Assembly: GCA_035461385.1 (NCBI GenBank)
Contig: DATHVI010000178.1
Span: forward strand, 1 to 13,654
Reading direction: 5' to 3'
From: DATHVI01 sp035461385
Lineage (GTDB): Bacteria > Actinomycetota > Thermoleophilia > Solirubrobacterales > 70-9
DNA length: 13,654 nt
The notes under the pieces are model-generated. The model had not been told where the DNA came from. It did not search any database and worked only from the letters and a program-made list of their open reading frames with translations. Shown piece by piece: positions 1 to 7,030 of the stretch (positions are counted from its first letter, which is position 1; each line of letters starts with the position of its first letter). The translations under genes were made by a program, and so were the position numbers.

Positions 1-4
1 CGAT

Positions 5-20
5 CGCCCCTTCGGGGGCG
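5..20. terminator. UUCG-loop hairpin, probable terminator of a gene outside the window
   Basis: CGCCCC, loop TTCG, GGGGCG form a perfect 6-bp stem closed by a very stable UUCG tetraloop. No T-run follows on the plus strand, which is common for high-GC terminators. It lies about 100 bases upstream of the first promoter, so it most likely ends a gene left of the window. The owning gene is not visible. A second small hairpin (ACGAC, loop GCGA, GTCGT at 66-79) lies downstream, with no role I can assign. Confidence 0.5.
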
Positions 21-123
21 CGGTGCCCTCCTCCTTCGCACGCAACGAATCGACCACCGAGCGGCACGACGCGAGTCGTTCGCGCGGCCCAACTGCGGGT
101 CGTTGCACGCCGCGGGCGAGATG

Positions 124-152
124 TTTACACGGACGTTGAAAATGGGTAGCGT
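124..152 (+). promoter_or_regulatory. Predicted sigma70-type promoter of the carboxypeptidase gene
   Basis: TTTACA (124-129), a 17-base spacer and TAGCGT (147-152) match the -35 and TAnnnT -10 pattern at optimal spacing. The region around it (AT-rich stretch at 137-144) is less GC-rich than the surroundings. Transcription would begin near 158-160, leaving a leader of about 45 bases before the ATG at 204. Prediction from sequence only. Confidence 0.5.
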
Positions 153-203
153 CTTGGGCGCAACGGGGCCGCCCCGTGGCGGCCGGGACTTGGAGGAGTG
201 CGG

Positions 204-3200
204 ATGAGAGTGTGTGTGGGTCGGCGGTTCGCGGTGGTGCTGTTCTCGTTGCTTGCGTGGGGGGCGTGCGCGGTGCTTCCCTCCGCGGCGTCGGCGCAGG
301 GGCCGCTGCGGATGTACGAGGCGGTCTTGAGCCCGGAGCAGTACAACGAGCTCGCCGCCGGCGGCTACGACATCGCATCGGTCGATGAGATCGCCGACGG
401 GATCGCCGTCGACCTCGTTCTCACGCCGCGCCAGAGCGCCGAGCTGCGGCGCAAGGGCTTCGACCTCGAGCTGATCCGCGACCGGCGGGGGCGGACCGTC
501 GTCCAGCGCGCCGCCGCCCAGGCCCAGGGCGGCTTCGACGTCTGGCGCGACTACGACAGCGCCGGCGGGATCGAAGCGGAGATCCGCGCGTTCGTGCGCG
601 AGCACCGCGCGATCGCCCGGCTCCACGTGCTCGGGACGACCCACGAGGGCCGCGAGATCCTCGCGGTCCGCATCACCCAGGCTCCCGGCCGCAGGGCCGG
701 GTCGAAGCCCGCGGTGCTCTATCAGGGCACCGCCCACGCCCGGGAGTGGATCTCGACCGAGGTCACGCGGCGGCTGATGCACTGGTTCGCCGACGAGTGG
801 CCGCGCAACCGCGAGGTTCGCGAGATCCTGAGGACGACCGAGCTCTGGTTCGTCCCGGTGGTGAACCCGGACGGCTACCAGTACACGTTCGACGGCGAGC
901 GCCTGTGGCGGAAGAACCTCCGCGACAACGACGGCGACGGCGAGATCACCAGCGTCGACGGCGTCGACCTCAACCGGAACTTCCCGCTGAACTGGAACTA
1001 CGACGAGGAGGGGTCAAGCTCGGAGCCGTCGAGCCTGACCTACCGCGGTCCGGCCCCCGAGTCGGAGCCGGAGACGGTCGCGAACATGGGCCTGTTCGAC
1101 CGCGCCGACCTGCGGTTCGCGATCAGCTACCACTCCTACGGTCCGCTGCTCCTCTACACGCAGGGGTGGCAGGTCCAGACGCCGTCGGCCGACGACCCGA
1201 TCTACGTCGCGCTCACCGGCACCGACGACGATCCGGCCGTCGCGGGCTTCGACCCCGGCGTCTCGGCCGACCTCTACACCACCAACGGCGAGTTCACCGA
1301 CTGGGCCCACGGCGATCGCGACGTCCTCGCCTGGACCCCCGAGCTCGAGGAGGGCTGCCCGGGCTGCGGGTTCGTCTTCCCCGACGACGAGGGCCTGGTC
1401 GAGGAGCAGTTCGAGAAGAACCTCGACTTCGCCCTTCGCGTGGCGCAGTCGGCCCCGGATCCGGCGAACCCGGTCTCGCACATGGGGATCGAGACCGAGC
1501 CGTTCTACCTCGACGTGACCGAGATCGATCCGGAGAAGGGCGGCAACCCGCAGTCGGACCTCACATTCGACCGCTCCCACTCGGGCGGCGCCGCGCAGCC
1601 GGTCGACGTGCTCGCGCAGCGTGACGTCGGCGACGTCACCGTCCACTGGCGGATCAACGGCGGTCCCGAGCAGACCGGCCCGACGGCGCCGCGTCCGGAT
1701 GGCGAGCGGTTCGGCGGCAACAACGCCTACAACAGCTACTACCACTACGTCCGCGGCGAGGTGACGGGAGCCGCGGTCGGCGACGAGGTCGAGGTCTGGT
1801 TCAGCGGCGGCGGCGAGGTCAGCGACAGCTTCACCTACGAGGTCACCGGCGAGCCCGCCGACGTGCTGATCCTCGCCGACGAGGACCGCACCGGGGCGGT
1901 CAACATCCCCGGCTACGCGAGCACCGATCCCGCGGTGCCGAACTACCTCTCCTACTACGAGGACGCGATCGGGGCCACCGGCCGCACCGCGGCCGTCTAC
2001 GACGTCGACGCCGAAGGCCGGACGGCACCGAGCGACATCGGGGTCCTCGGCCACTACGGCGCGGTCGTCTGGTACATGGGCAACAACTTCGTCACCCGCC
2101 AGGCGGGCCGCGGGCCGGGCAACGCCGACCGGCTCGCCAACGACATCGTGCTCGAGGTGCGCTCGTACCTCAACGACGGCGGCAAGCTGCTCTACACCGG
2201 GCAGTGGGCCGGGGCGCTGTTCAACGGGCTCGCCGGGACGCAGCTGTATGACCCGGTGGCCAACGAGGTCTGCGTCGAAGGCGGGCAGCTCGTCCTCGAC
2301 CGCTGCAAGGTGATCTCCGACAAGGACGACTTCCTCCAGTACTACCTCGGCGCCTACATCTACAACTCCGACGCCGGCACCGACCCGGAGACCGGCGAGC
2401 CGCTGCCGATCGAGGGGACGGCGGACCCGTACAGCGGCCTCGGCTGGGAGCTGAACGGCGCCGACAGCGCCGACAACCAGGGCCACACGGCGTCGTTCGT
2501 CACCACGAGCAGCCTGCTGCCGCCGGATCAGTACCCGCAGTTCTCGAGCTTCGCCCCGGCGGAGTGGGTGACCGGGTTCAGCGGTCCGTTCGAGCCCTTC
2601 GACGGCGACCGCTACGCCTACTCGCAGATGGCGAACATCAGCTACAAGCGCCTCGCGCGGACGATCGACCTGACCGAGGTCGACGCGGGCGACGCGCCGA
2701 CGCTCCGGTTCCGGTTCTCGTACGACACCGAGCCGGAGTGGGACTTCGTCTTCGTCGAGGCGCACACCGTCGGCGAGGACGACTGGACCACGCTCCCCGA
2801 CGAGAACGGCCACACGAGCCAGAACACCGGCGACAGCTGCCCCGAGGGCTGGCACGAGCTCCACCCGTGGCTCGAGCGCTACCAGACGCTGAGCGGGACC
2901 GAGTGCACCCCGACCGGGACGACCGGCGAGTGGCATGCCTCGGCCGGCCGCTCGGCGGGATGGGAGCAGTGGGAGATCGACCTCTCCGACTACGCGGGGT
3001 CGGAGGTCGAGGTCTCGATCTCCTACGCCAGCGACTGGGCGGTCCAGGGGCTGGGAGCGTTCGTTGACGCGATCGACGTCTCGACCGGCGAGGGCTCGAC
3101 CTCGTTCGAGGACGGAGAGCCCGACCCGATGGGCGGGTGGGCCGTTCCGGGGGCGCCCGAGGGGAGCGATCCGAACCCGAACGACTGGGAGCGGACCGGG

Positions 3201-3344
3201 TCGGTCGGGTTCGAGGAGGGCGCGGTGACCGCGACCGAGGACAGCCTCTACTTCGGGTTCGGCTTCGAGGGGATCGACAGCGCCGGCACCCGCGAAGCGG
3301 TGATGAGCCGGAGCCTCGGCTACCTGCTCGGCCCCGGGCCGTAA
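204..3344 (+). CDS. Secreted M14-family zinc carboxypeptidase with large C-terminal extension
   Basis: Extracellular metallopeptidase expected to remove C-terminal residues from peptides. The start is ATG 204, because GGAGGAG at 192-198 lies 5 bases upstream; an in-frame GTG at 198 overlaps that site. The product is 1046 aa. A signal peptide ends near residue 31 (AASAQG), and a propeptide-like segment covers about 33-105. The M14 core is about 115-425. Visible active-site elements are the zinc ligands H178 and E181 in HARE, N257-R258 in GVDLNRNF, zinc ligand H310 in SYHSYG, and catalytic E380 in WTPEL. An acidic DNDGDGEIT loop (241-249) resembles a calcium-binding loop. The extension holds a beta-rich region (about 455-545), a Rossmann/amidotransferase-like region (about 550-760, with a YLNDGGKLLYTGQ strand) and an immune-inhibitor-A/MAM-like beta domain (about 815-965). 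M14 enzymes are often only 300-450 aa, so more than half is accessory. All core residues are present, so activity is expected; substrate is unknown. Confidence 0.93.
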   Translation: MRVCVGRRFAVVLFSLLAWGACAVLPSAASAQGPLRMYEAVLSPEQYNELAAGGYDIASVDEIADGIAVDLVLTPRQSAELRRKGFDLELIRDRRGRTVVQRAAAQAQGGFDVWRDYDSAGGIEAEIRAFVREHRAIARLHVLGTTHEGREILAVRITQAPGRRAGSKPAVLYQGTAHAREWISTEVTRRLMHWFADEWPRNREVREILRTTELWFVPVVNPDGYQYTFDGERLWRKNLRDNDGDGEITSVDGVDLNRNFPLNWNYDEEGSSSEPSSLTYRGPAPESEPETVANMGLFDRADLRFAISYHSYGPLLLYTQGWQVQTPSADDPIYVALTGTDDDPAVAGFDPGVSADLYTTNGEFTDWAHGDRDVLAWTPELEEGCPGCGFVFPDDEGLVEEQFEKNLDFALRVAQSAPDPANPVSHMGIETEPFYLDVTEIDPEKGGNPQSDLTFDRSHSGGAAQPVDVLAQRDVGDVTVHWRINGGPEQTGPTAPRPDGERFGGNNAYNSYYHYVRGEVTGAAVGDEVEVWFSGGGEVSDSFTYEVTGEPADVLILADEDRTGAVNIPGYASTDPAVPNYLSYYEDAIGATGRTAAVYDVDAEGRTAPSDIGVLGHYGAVVWYMGNNFVTRQAGRGPGNADRLANDIVLEVRSYLNDGGKLLYTGQWAGALFNGLAGTQLYDPVANEVCVEGGQLVLDRCKVISDKDDFLQYYLGAYIYNSDAGTDPETGEPLPIEGTADPYSGLGWELNGADSADNQGHTASFVTTSSLLPPDQYPQFSSFAPAEWVTGFSGPFEPFDGDRYAYSQMANISYKRLARTIDLTEVDAGDAPTLRFRFSYDTEPEWDFVFVEAHTVGEDDWTTLPDENGHTSQNTGDSCPEGWHELHPWLERYQTLSGTECTPTGTTGEWHASAGRSAGWEQWEIDLSDYAGSEVEVSISYASDWAVQGLGAFVDAIDVSTGEGSTSFEDGEPDPMGGWAVPGAPEGSDPNPNDWERTGSVGFEEGAVTATEDSLYFGFGFEGIDSAGTREAVMSRSLGYLLGPGP

Positions 3345-3381
3345 GGAATCCGTTAGCGAAGAGCGGGATACTCCGAGCGGG

Positions 3382-3936
3382 ATGATTCCCCCGCTGATCG
3401 TCGCGTTCGCGCTCGCCGCCCTCCTCGTCGCCGGATGTGGAGGCGACGGCAACTCCGACGGCGCGGACGACGCGCCTTCGGCGGTCGAGGAAGCCCCCGC
3501 CGCCGACAATCCCGAAGGCGATGCCGGCGCGGAGGGAGACGGCGAGGATCAGGGCGGGCGCAAACGCGAGCGGCCGACCGGGACGACGATCGCGACGTCG
3601 GAGTCGCAGTTCGGCGAGGTCCTGTTCGACGGTGGCGACCAGGCGATCTACTACTTCGACAATGAGAAGTCGTCACGGAGCGAGTGCTACGGCGAGTGCG
3701 CCGACGCGTGGCCGCCGGTGCTCACCGACGGCGAGCCGCGCGCCGGGGGCGGCGCCCGCCAGCGCCTGCTCGGGACCACCGAGCGCCGTGACGGAGGCGT
3801 CCAGGTGACCTACGCCGGCCGGCCGCTCTACTACTACCACGACGAGGGACCGGGCGAGCTTCGCTGCCACAACGTCTTCCACGTCGGCGGCCTCTGGCTC
3901 GCGGTGCAGCCGAACGGCGATCCGGTCCCGACCTAG
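3382..3936 (+). CDS. Lipoprotein with secreted-repeat (Lipoprotein_15 / PF03640-like) domain
   Basis: 184-aa predicted lipoprotein. The signal peptide ends in the lipobox LVAGC with lipidated C19. An acidic, proline/alanine-rich low-complexity linker runs over about 20-70, then a compact domain over about 72-184. That domain shows two copies of the family pattern: FGEVLFDGGDQAIYYFD with ECYGECADAWPP, then QVTYAGRPLYYYHDE. Cysteines C102 and C106 are the typical CxxxC of the first repeat; C162 sits in the second. The family is widespread in actinobacterial envelopes and has no established biochemical function. It lies 37 bases after the carboxypeptidase, same strand, so co-transcription is likely. 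The ATG has only a weak GAGCGGG ribosome site. A 9-bp direct repeat GAGCGGGAT (3361-3369 and 3375-3383) overlaps the start. The gene ends in two in-frame TAG stops produced by a tandem ACCTAG (3931-3942). Confidence 0.85.
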   Translation: MIPPLIVAFALAALLVAGCGGDGNSDGADDAPSAVEEAPAADNPEGDAGAEGDGEDQGGRKRERPTGTTIATSESQFGEVLFDGGDQAIYYFDNEKSSRSECYGECADAWPPVLTDGEPRAGGGARQRLLGTTERRDGGVQVTYAGRPLYYYHDEGPGELRCHNVFHVGGLWLAVQPNGDPVPT

Positions 3937-4001
3937 ACCTAGGCCGGCGGTTGAGGCCACGCTCGTCGACCTTGTGACCGTGAGCGCAACGAAGTCGACG
4001 C

Positions 4002-4050
4002 GCGGGGCCGCGGGCGGTCAGCCGGCGCGGGGCGCGCGGGCGGTCAGCCG
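4002..4050. repeat. Imperfect tandem duplication across the 3' end of the tetR-family gene
   Basis: Two adjacent units of 23-24 bases (4002-4024 and 4027-4050) share an exact 15-base core, GCGGGCGGTCAGCCG, at 4010-4024 and 4036-4050, and differ by a short indel. The second unit carries the regulator's stop codon (TCA at 4044-4046 on the plus strand). The first lies just past the coding end. This is consistent with a replication-slippage duplication. It fills part of the 107-base space between the convergent lipoprotein and regulator genes. I see no clear terminator there. Confidence 0.6.
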
Positions 4051-4634
4051 CCGGCCCCGAACGCCCGCGGCACCGTCCGGCGGAGCACCTCCGCCGCCCG
4101 ATCGGCGTCGAGTCGTCCGGCGGCGACCTCCTCGGCGGCCGCGTGCATGAGCGCGAGGAAGGCGGACGCGATCCACCCGACCGGCAGCTCCGGGTCGAAC
4201 TCGCCCGCCCGCCGGCCGCGGCGGATCAGCCGCTCGAGCCGCTCGAGGATCGGCGCGTGGAGCTCGTGGATCCGGCTCGGGCTTCCGAACGCCGGGGCGA
4301 GCGCCTCGAGCACCCGGGCGTGGGGCTCGATCGTCGCCCACCAGGCCGCGATCAGCCGCTCGAGCGCCTCGGTCGGGGCGCCCCGGTCGGGCTCCGCGGC
4401 GTCGATCGCCGCGACCGCGTCGGCGAGCGCCCGGTCGGCGACCGCGGTCAGCAGGGTTTCGCGCGAGTCGTAGTGGGCGTAGACCGTCTGCCTCGAAACC
4501 CCCGCCGCGGCGGCGATCTCGCCGATGCTCGCGTCGGGGCGCTCGGCGAGGAGCTCGACCGCCGCGGCGTGGATCGCGGCGATGCTCCGCTCGGCGTCGG
4601 CGCGCCGCCGGCTCTTCGTCCCGGCTTCGGGCAT
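4044..4634 (-). CDS. TetR/AcrR-family transcriptional regulator
   Basis: 196-aa regulator of usual family length. The N-terminal DNA-binding domain (about 10-60) has the family signature: IGEIAAAAGVSRQTVYAHY (about 37-55) as helix-turn-helix, followed by RETLL. The rest is alanine-rich, helical and divergent, as expected for the ligand-binding/dimer domain. It is the second gene of an operon: the exporter's stop lies 18 bases upstream on the same strand. Known family behaviour and this placement suggest it represses the exporter promoter and is released by an exported compound. The paired palindromes at 6097-6136 are the obvious candidate operators, and since this gene lies downstream of them it would also control itself. 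Ligand unknown. The ribosome site is weak (GGTAGG about 10 bases upstream of ATG). Confidence 0.9.
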   Translation of the reverse strand: MPEAGTKSRRRADAERSIAAIHAAAVELLAERPDASIGEIAAAAGVSRQTVYAHYDSRETLLTAVADRALADAVAAIDAAEPDRGAPTEALERLIAAWWATIEPHARVLEALAPAFGSPSRIHELHAPILERLERLIRRGRRAGEFDPELPVGWIASAFLALMHAAAEEVAAGRLDADRAAEVLRRTVPRAFGAGG

Positions 4635-4652
4635 CGCCGCGAAACCTACCCG

Positions 4653-6065
4653 TCAGTGGGCGGCGAACGCGGGCGCGGCGCCCGGAGCGACGTCGGACCG
4701 GCGCAGGGCGGCGAGCGCGAGCAGCGCGGCGCCGAGGGAGATCGCGGCGGCGGCGAGGAAGGCGTCGCCGAAGCCCGCGGTCACGAGCTCGGGGTCGAGG
4801 CCCTCGGCGGCGGCGAGGGTGCCGGCGCCGATCCCGCTGACGGCGATCGTCGACAGCACCGGCAGCACCAGGGCGATGCCGATCTCATGCGAGGTCGTGG
4901 TCAGGCCGGACACCATCCCGGCTTCGTCGTCACCGACGCCGGACATCGCGACGATGAAGATCCCCGATACGGAAAGCCCGATCCCGACGTCGAGCACCAG
5001 CATCCCGGGGAGGACGTCGGCGAGGTAGCCGCCGTCGGCGGAGACGCCGCTGAGGAGCAGCGCGCCAAGGGCGCCGAGCGCCATCCCGCCCGCCAGCACC
5101 GGCCTCGCGCCGAACCGCGAGACGAGGTGGCCGCCCGCATGCGCGGCGATCACCAGCAGCACCGCGCCGGGAAGGAACTCGAGTCCGGTCTGAAGCGCCG
5201 AGTGGCCGAGGACGTGCTGGAGGTAGAGGGTGAGGAAGAAGAACGCGGACATCACGGTCCCGATCCCGACGATCATCAGCACCAGCGCGGTGACGGTGGT
5301 CCGTCGCGTGAAGATCCCGAGCGCGACGAGCGGCTCGCGGACCCGCGCCTCGACCGCGATGAAGACGCCGAGCCCGGCCGCGGCGAGGGCGAGGAGTCCG
5401 AGCGTCTGGACCGAGCCCCACCCGGCCGCGGGTGCCTCGACGAGCGCGTAGATCAGCGCGACGAGGCTCCCGCTGGCGAGCAGCGCGCCCGTGAAGTCGA
5501 CTCGGCCGCCGCGCTCCGCGGCGGACGCCGGAAGCACGCGGAGGGCCGCGAGGCCGACCGCGACTCCAACCGGCACGTTGATCAGGAAGATCGCCGGCCA
5601 GCTGAGCGTCTCGGTGATCACGCCGCCCGCAAGGACCCCGAAGGCGCCGCCGCTCGCGGCGACCGCGGCCCAGCCCGCGAGGGCGCGCCGGCGCTGGGGG
5701 CCGTCCGGGAAGATCGTCGTGATCAGCGACAGGGCCGCGGGCGAGAGCATCGCCGCGCCGACGCCCTGGGCGACCCGGGCCGCGAGCAGCGGCGCGGTCG
5801 CCTCGGCGAGCGCGGCGCCGAGCGAGGCGGCGGTGAAGACCGCGAGCCCGGTCAGGAACACCCGCCGGCCGCCGAACAGGTCGGCGGCGCGGCCGCCGAG
5901 CAGGAGCAGGCCGCCGAAGGCGAGCGTGTAGGCGGTGATCACCCACTGCAGGTCCTTGACCGCGATCCCGAGATCCGCCTGGATCGAGGGCAGGGCGATG
6001 TTGACCACGGTGATGTCGAGGATGACCATGAACTGGGCGGCGAAGAGGAGGATCAGGGTCGGCAT
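4653..6065 (-). CDS. DHA2-family MFS multidrug-type exporter (14 TMS)
   Basis: 470-aa polytopic inner-membrane protein, expected proton-driven exporter of small hydrophobic compounds. The signature LDITVVNIALP lies at about 16-26 in the first helix (motif D1, typical of the EmrB/QacA 14-helix group). Motif A-like GGRAADLFGGRR follows helix 2. SGGAFGVLAGG (motif C-like, antiporter type) and SWPAIFLINVPVG come in the first half. Hydrophobic segments continue to about 460 with a short polar tail. The start is placed at ATG 6065 because AAGGAG (6072-6077 on this strand) lies 6 bases upstream. A longer reading from GTG 6110 would begin inside the predicted -10 element. First gene of a two-gene operon with the TetR regulator. 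Substrate cannot be read from sequence; the pairing suggests an inducible efflux system. Confidence 0.92.
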   Translation of the reverse strand: MPTLILLFAAQFMVILDITVVNIALPSIQADLGIAVKDLQWVITAYTLAFGGLLLLGGRAADLFGGRRVFLTGLAVFTAASLGAALAEATAPLLAARVAQGVGAAMLSPAALSLITTIFPDGPQRRRALAGWAAVAASGGAFGVLAGGVITETLSWPAIFLINVPVGVAVGLAALRVLPASAAERGGRVDFTGALLASGSLVALIYALVEAPAAGWGSVQTLGLLALAAAGLGVFIAVEARVREPLVALGIFTRRTTVTALVLMIVGIGTVMSAFFFLTLYLQHVLGHSALQTGLEFLPGAVLLVIAAHAGGHLVSRFGARPVLAGGMALGALGALLLSGVSADGGYLADVLPGMLVLDVGIGLSVSGIFIVAMSGVGDDEAGMVSGLTTTSHEIGIALVLPVLSTIAVSGIGAGTLAAAEGLDPELVTAGFGDAFLAAAAISLGAALLALAALRRSDVAPGAAPAFAAH

Positions 6066-6096
6066 TCGAAGCTCCTTCGGGGCGGGCTTAACTCTT

Positions 6097-6108
6097 ACGG
6101 TGCTGTCC
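6097..6108. promoter_or_regulatory. Candidate TetR-type operator O2 (proximal)
   Basis: ACGGTGCTGTCC is an imperfect palindrome. Shifted by one base (6096-6107) it matches the perfect palindrome at 6125-6136 in 9 of 12 positions. It sits immediately downstream of the predicted -10, at the expected transcription start. The distance between the centres of the two sites is 29 bp. The assignment to the TetR protein is inference. Confidence 0.5.
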
Positions 6109-6138
6109 ACCTTAGCAGAAATCGGACAGTACTGTCAG
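6109..6138 (-). promoter_or_regulatory. Predicted promoter of the exporter-tetR operon
   Basis: Reading the minus strand, CTGACA (6133-6138) is followed after 18 bases by TAAGGT (6109-6114), matching -35 and TAnnnT -10. The start would fall near 6103-6100, giving a leader of about 35-40 bases with the AAGGAG site before ATG 6065. Candidate operators overlap the -35 side and the start site, so a bound repressor would block polymerase. Confidence 0.55.
6125..6136. promoter_or_regulatory. Candidate TetR-type operator O1, perfect 12-bp palindrome
   Basis: GACAGTACTGTC is its own reverse complement across all 12 bases. It overlaps the -35 hexamer of the predicted exporter promoter and has a weaker relative just after the -10. 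Its position and length are typical of TetR-family operators. No similar palindrome was noticed elsewhere in the window. Confidence 0.6.
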
Positions 6139-6250
6139 AATTAGTCCGGAACCGGCAGCGGGCGCGCCGCCGTGCGGCGACAGCCGCTGATCAGGGCTCG
6201 TCGGAAGAGGCGGGTTCGGCGGAGCGGGCGGGCCGGCCGAAGGGAGCGCG
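6139..6250. other. Intergenic spacer between exporter promoter and DUF2007-like gene
   Basis: About 110 bases, tail-to-head between two minus-strand units. It would hold the end of the tadA-cyclophilin-DUF2007 transcript. The only structure seen is a loose inverted repeat, TTCGGC (6215-6220) with GCCGAA (6236-6241) around a 15-base loop, and a short CGCCG-TG-CGGCG. Neither is a convincing terminator. Confidence 0.3.
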
Positions 6251-6553
6251 CTAGTCGAGGTCGAGGCCGTCGAGCAGGGCCTCGGCGTCGCTCCAGCGAC
6301 CGGGAGGGACGCGGAGGGCGATGTCGCCGCGCCCGAACCGGTCGAGCTCCCAGTCGGAGGTCAGCACCGCGTCGATCCCGTGCTCGGTCACCGACTGGCA
6401 GAACGCCCGCGCGGTCTCGAGCTCGCCGAAGTCGCGGACGACCTCCCAGTCGTCGAAGCGTGGGTCGCCGACGTGGAGCTCGCCGACGCCGTCGGGTTGG
6501 GCATCACCGACCGCCGTGCCGAGGATCCGTCGCAGCCGGTCGCCGAGCCCCAT
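6251..6553 (-). CDS. Small DUF2007-like protein
   Basis: 100-aa soluble protein. After a polar N-terminus, residues about 36-97 follow the DUF2007 pattern (putative prokaryotic signal-transducing protein): a strand WEVVRDFG, a helix ETARAFCQSVTEHGIDAVL (picking one region over another), a GDIALRVPP strand and a final helix ending EALLDGL. This ferredoxin-like fold has no established biochemical role. ATG 6553 lies 8 bases after the cyclophilin stop, with no clear Shine-Dalgarno, so translation probably depends on the upstream gene. A longer reading would overlap the cyclophilin gene and is rejected. The family call is from pattern recognition only. Confidence 0.7.
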   Translation of the reverse strand: MGLGDRLRRILGTAVGDAQPDGVGELHVGDPRFDDWEVVRDFGELETARAFCQSVTEHGIDAVLTSDWELDRFGRGDIALRVPPGRWSDAEALLDGLDLD

Positions 6554-6561
6554 CGGCGCGG

Positions 6562-7020
6562 TCAGTCGCGGAGCTCGATCCGCTCGATCACCTGCGGCTC
6601 GACCGGCCGGTCGCCGGGGCCGGTCGGCGTCGCCTCGATCGCGTCGACCGCGTCCATGCCGTCGATCACCCGGCCGAACACCGTGTGCTTGCCGTCGAGC
6701 CACGGCGCCGCCTCGGCGGTGACGACGAAGAACTGCGAGCCGTTGGTGTTCGGCCCGGCGTTGGCCATCGCCAGCGCGCCGCGGACGACCTTGTGCTCGT
6801 TGATCTCGTCCTCGAACGTGTAGCCGGGGCCGCCGGTGCCGGTTCCCTCGGGGCAGCCGCCCTGGATCATGAAGTCCGTGATCACCCGGTGGAAGGTGAG
6901 CCCGTCGTAGAAGCCATCGGCGGCGAGCTTGCGGAAGTTCTCGACCGTCTTCGGCGCGTCGGCGTCGTGAAGCTCGACCGTCACCGGGCCGGCGTTGGTG
7001 TGCAGGACAGCCTCTGACAC
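6562..7020 (-). CDS. Cyclophilin-type peptidyl-prolyl cis-trans isomerase
   Basis: 152-aa single-domain cyclophilin that accelerates cis-trans isomerisation at proline bonds. No signal peptide or membrane segment, so cytoplasmic. Active-site residues known from human cyclophilin A are all recognisable: F43-H44-R45 (catalytic Arg), F50-M51-x-Q53, ANAGPNTNGSQFF (86-98), W107-L108 and H112. The start is GTG 7020 (protein MSEAVLHTNAG); longer readings run into tadA. The GTG lies 10 bases after the tadA stop and has no good ribosome site, suggesting translational coupling. The length fits the compact bacterial PpiB-like form. Second gene of the tadA operon. Confidence 0.93.
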   Translation of the reverse strand: MSEAVLHTNAGPVTVELHDADAPKTVENFRKLAADGFYDGLTFHRVITDFMIQGGCPEGTGTGGPGYTFEDEINEHKVVRGALAMANAGPNTNGSQFFVVTAEAAPWLDGKHTVFGRVIDGMDAVDAIEATPTGPGDRPVEPQVIERIELRD

Positions 7021-7030
7021 GTCGCGGAGG

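Noticed and set aside
198..203. GTG start for the carboxypeptidase
   Set aside because: The GTG overlaps the Shine-Dalgarno GGAGGAG that serves ATG 204.
1014..3509. Minus-strand open frame of 831 codons opposite the carboxypeptidase
   Set aside because: It is antisense to a gene with complete catalytic motifs, has low-complexity Arg/Val/Ala composition and shows no domain; a typical GC-rich shadow.
6215..6241. Inverted repeat TTCGGC/GCCGAA as terminator
   Set aside because: The stem is 6 bp with a 15-base loop in GC-rich sequence; expected by chance.
4143..6254. Plus-strand open frame of 703 codons across the exporter and regulator
   Set aside because: Composition is extreme (Arg, Glu, Gly, Asp), with no motif; it is antisense to two clear genes.
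6554..6703. Longer form of the DUF2007-like protein
   Set aside because: It would overlap the cyclophilin coding region by about 140 bases, and its extra residues are the shadow of that gene.
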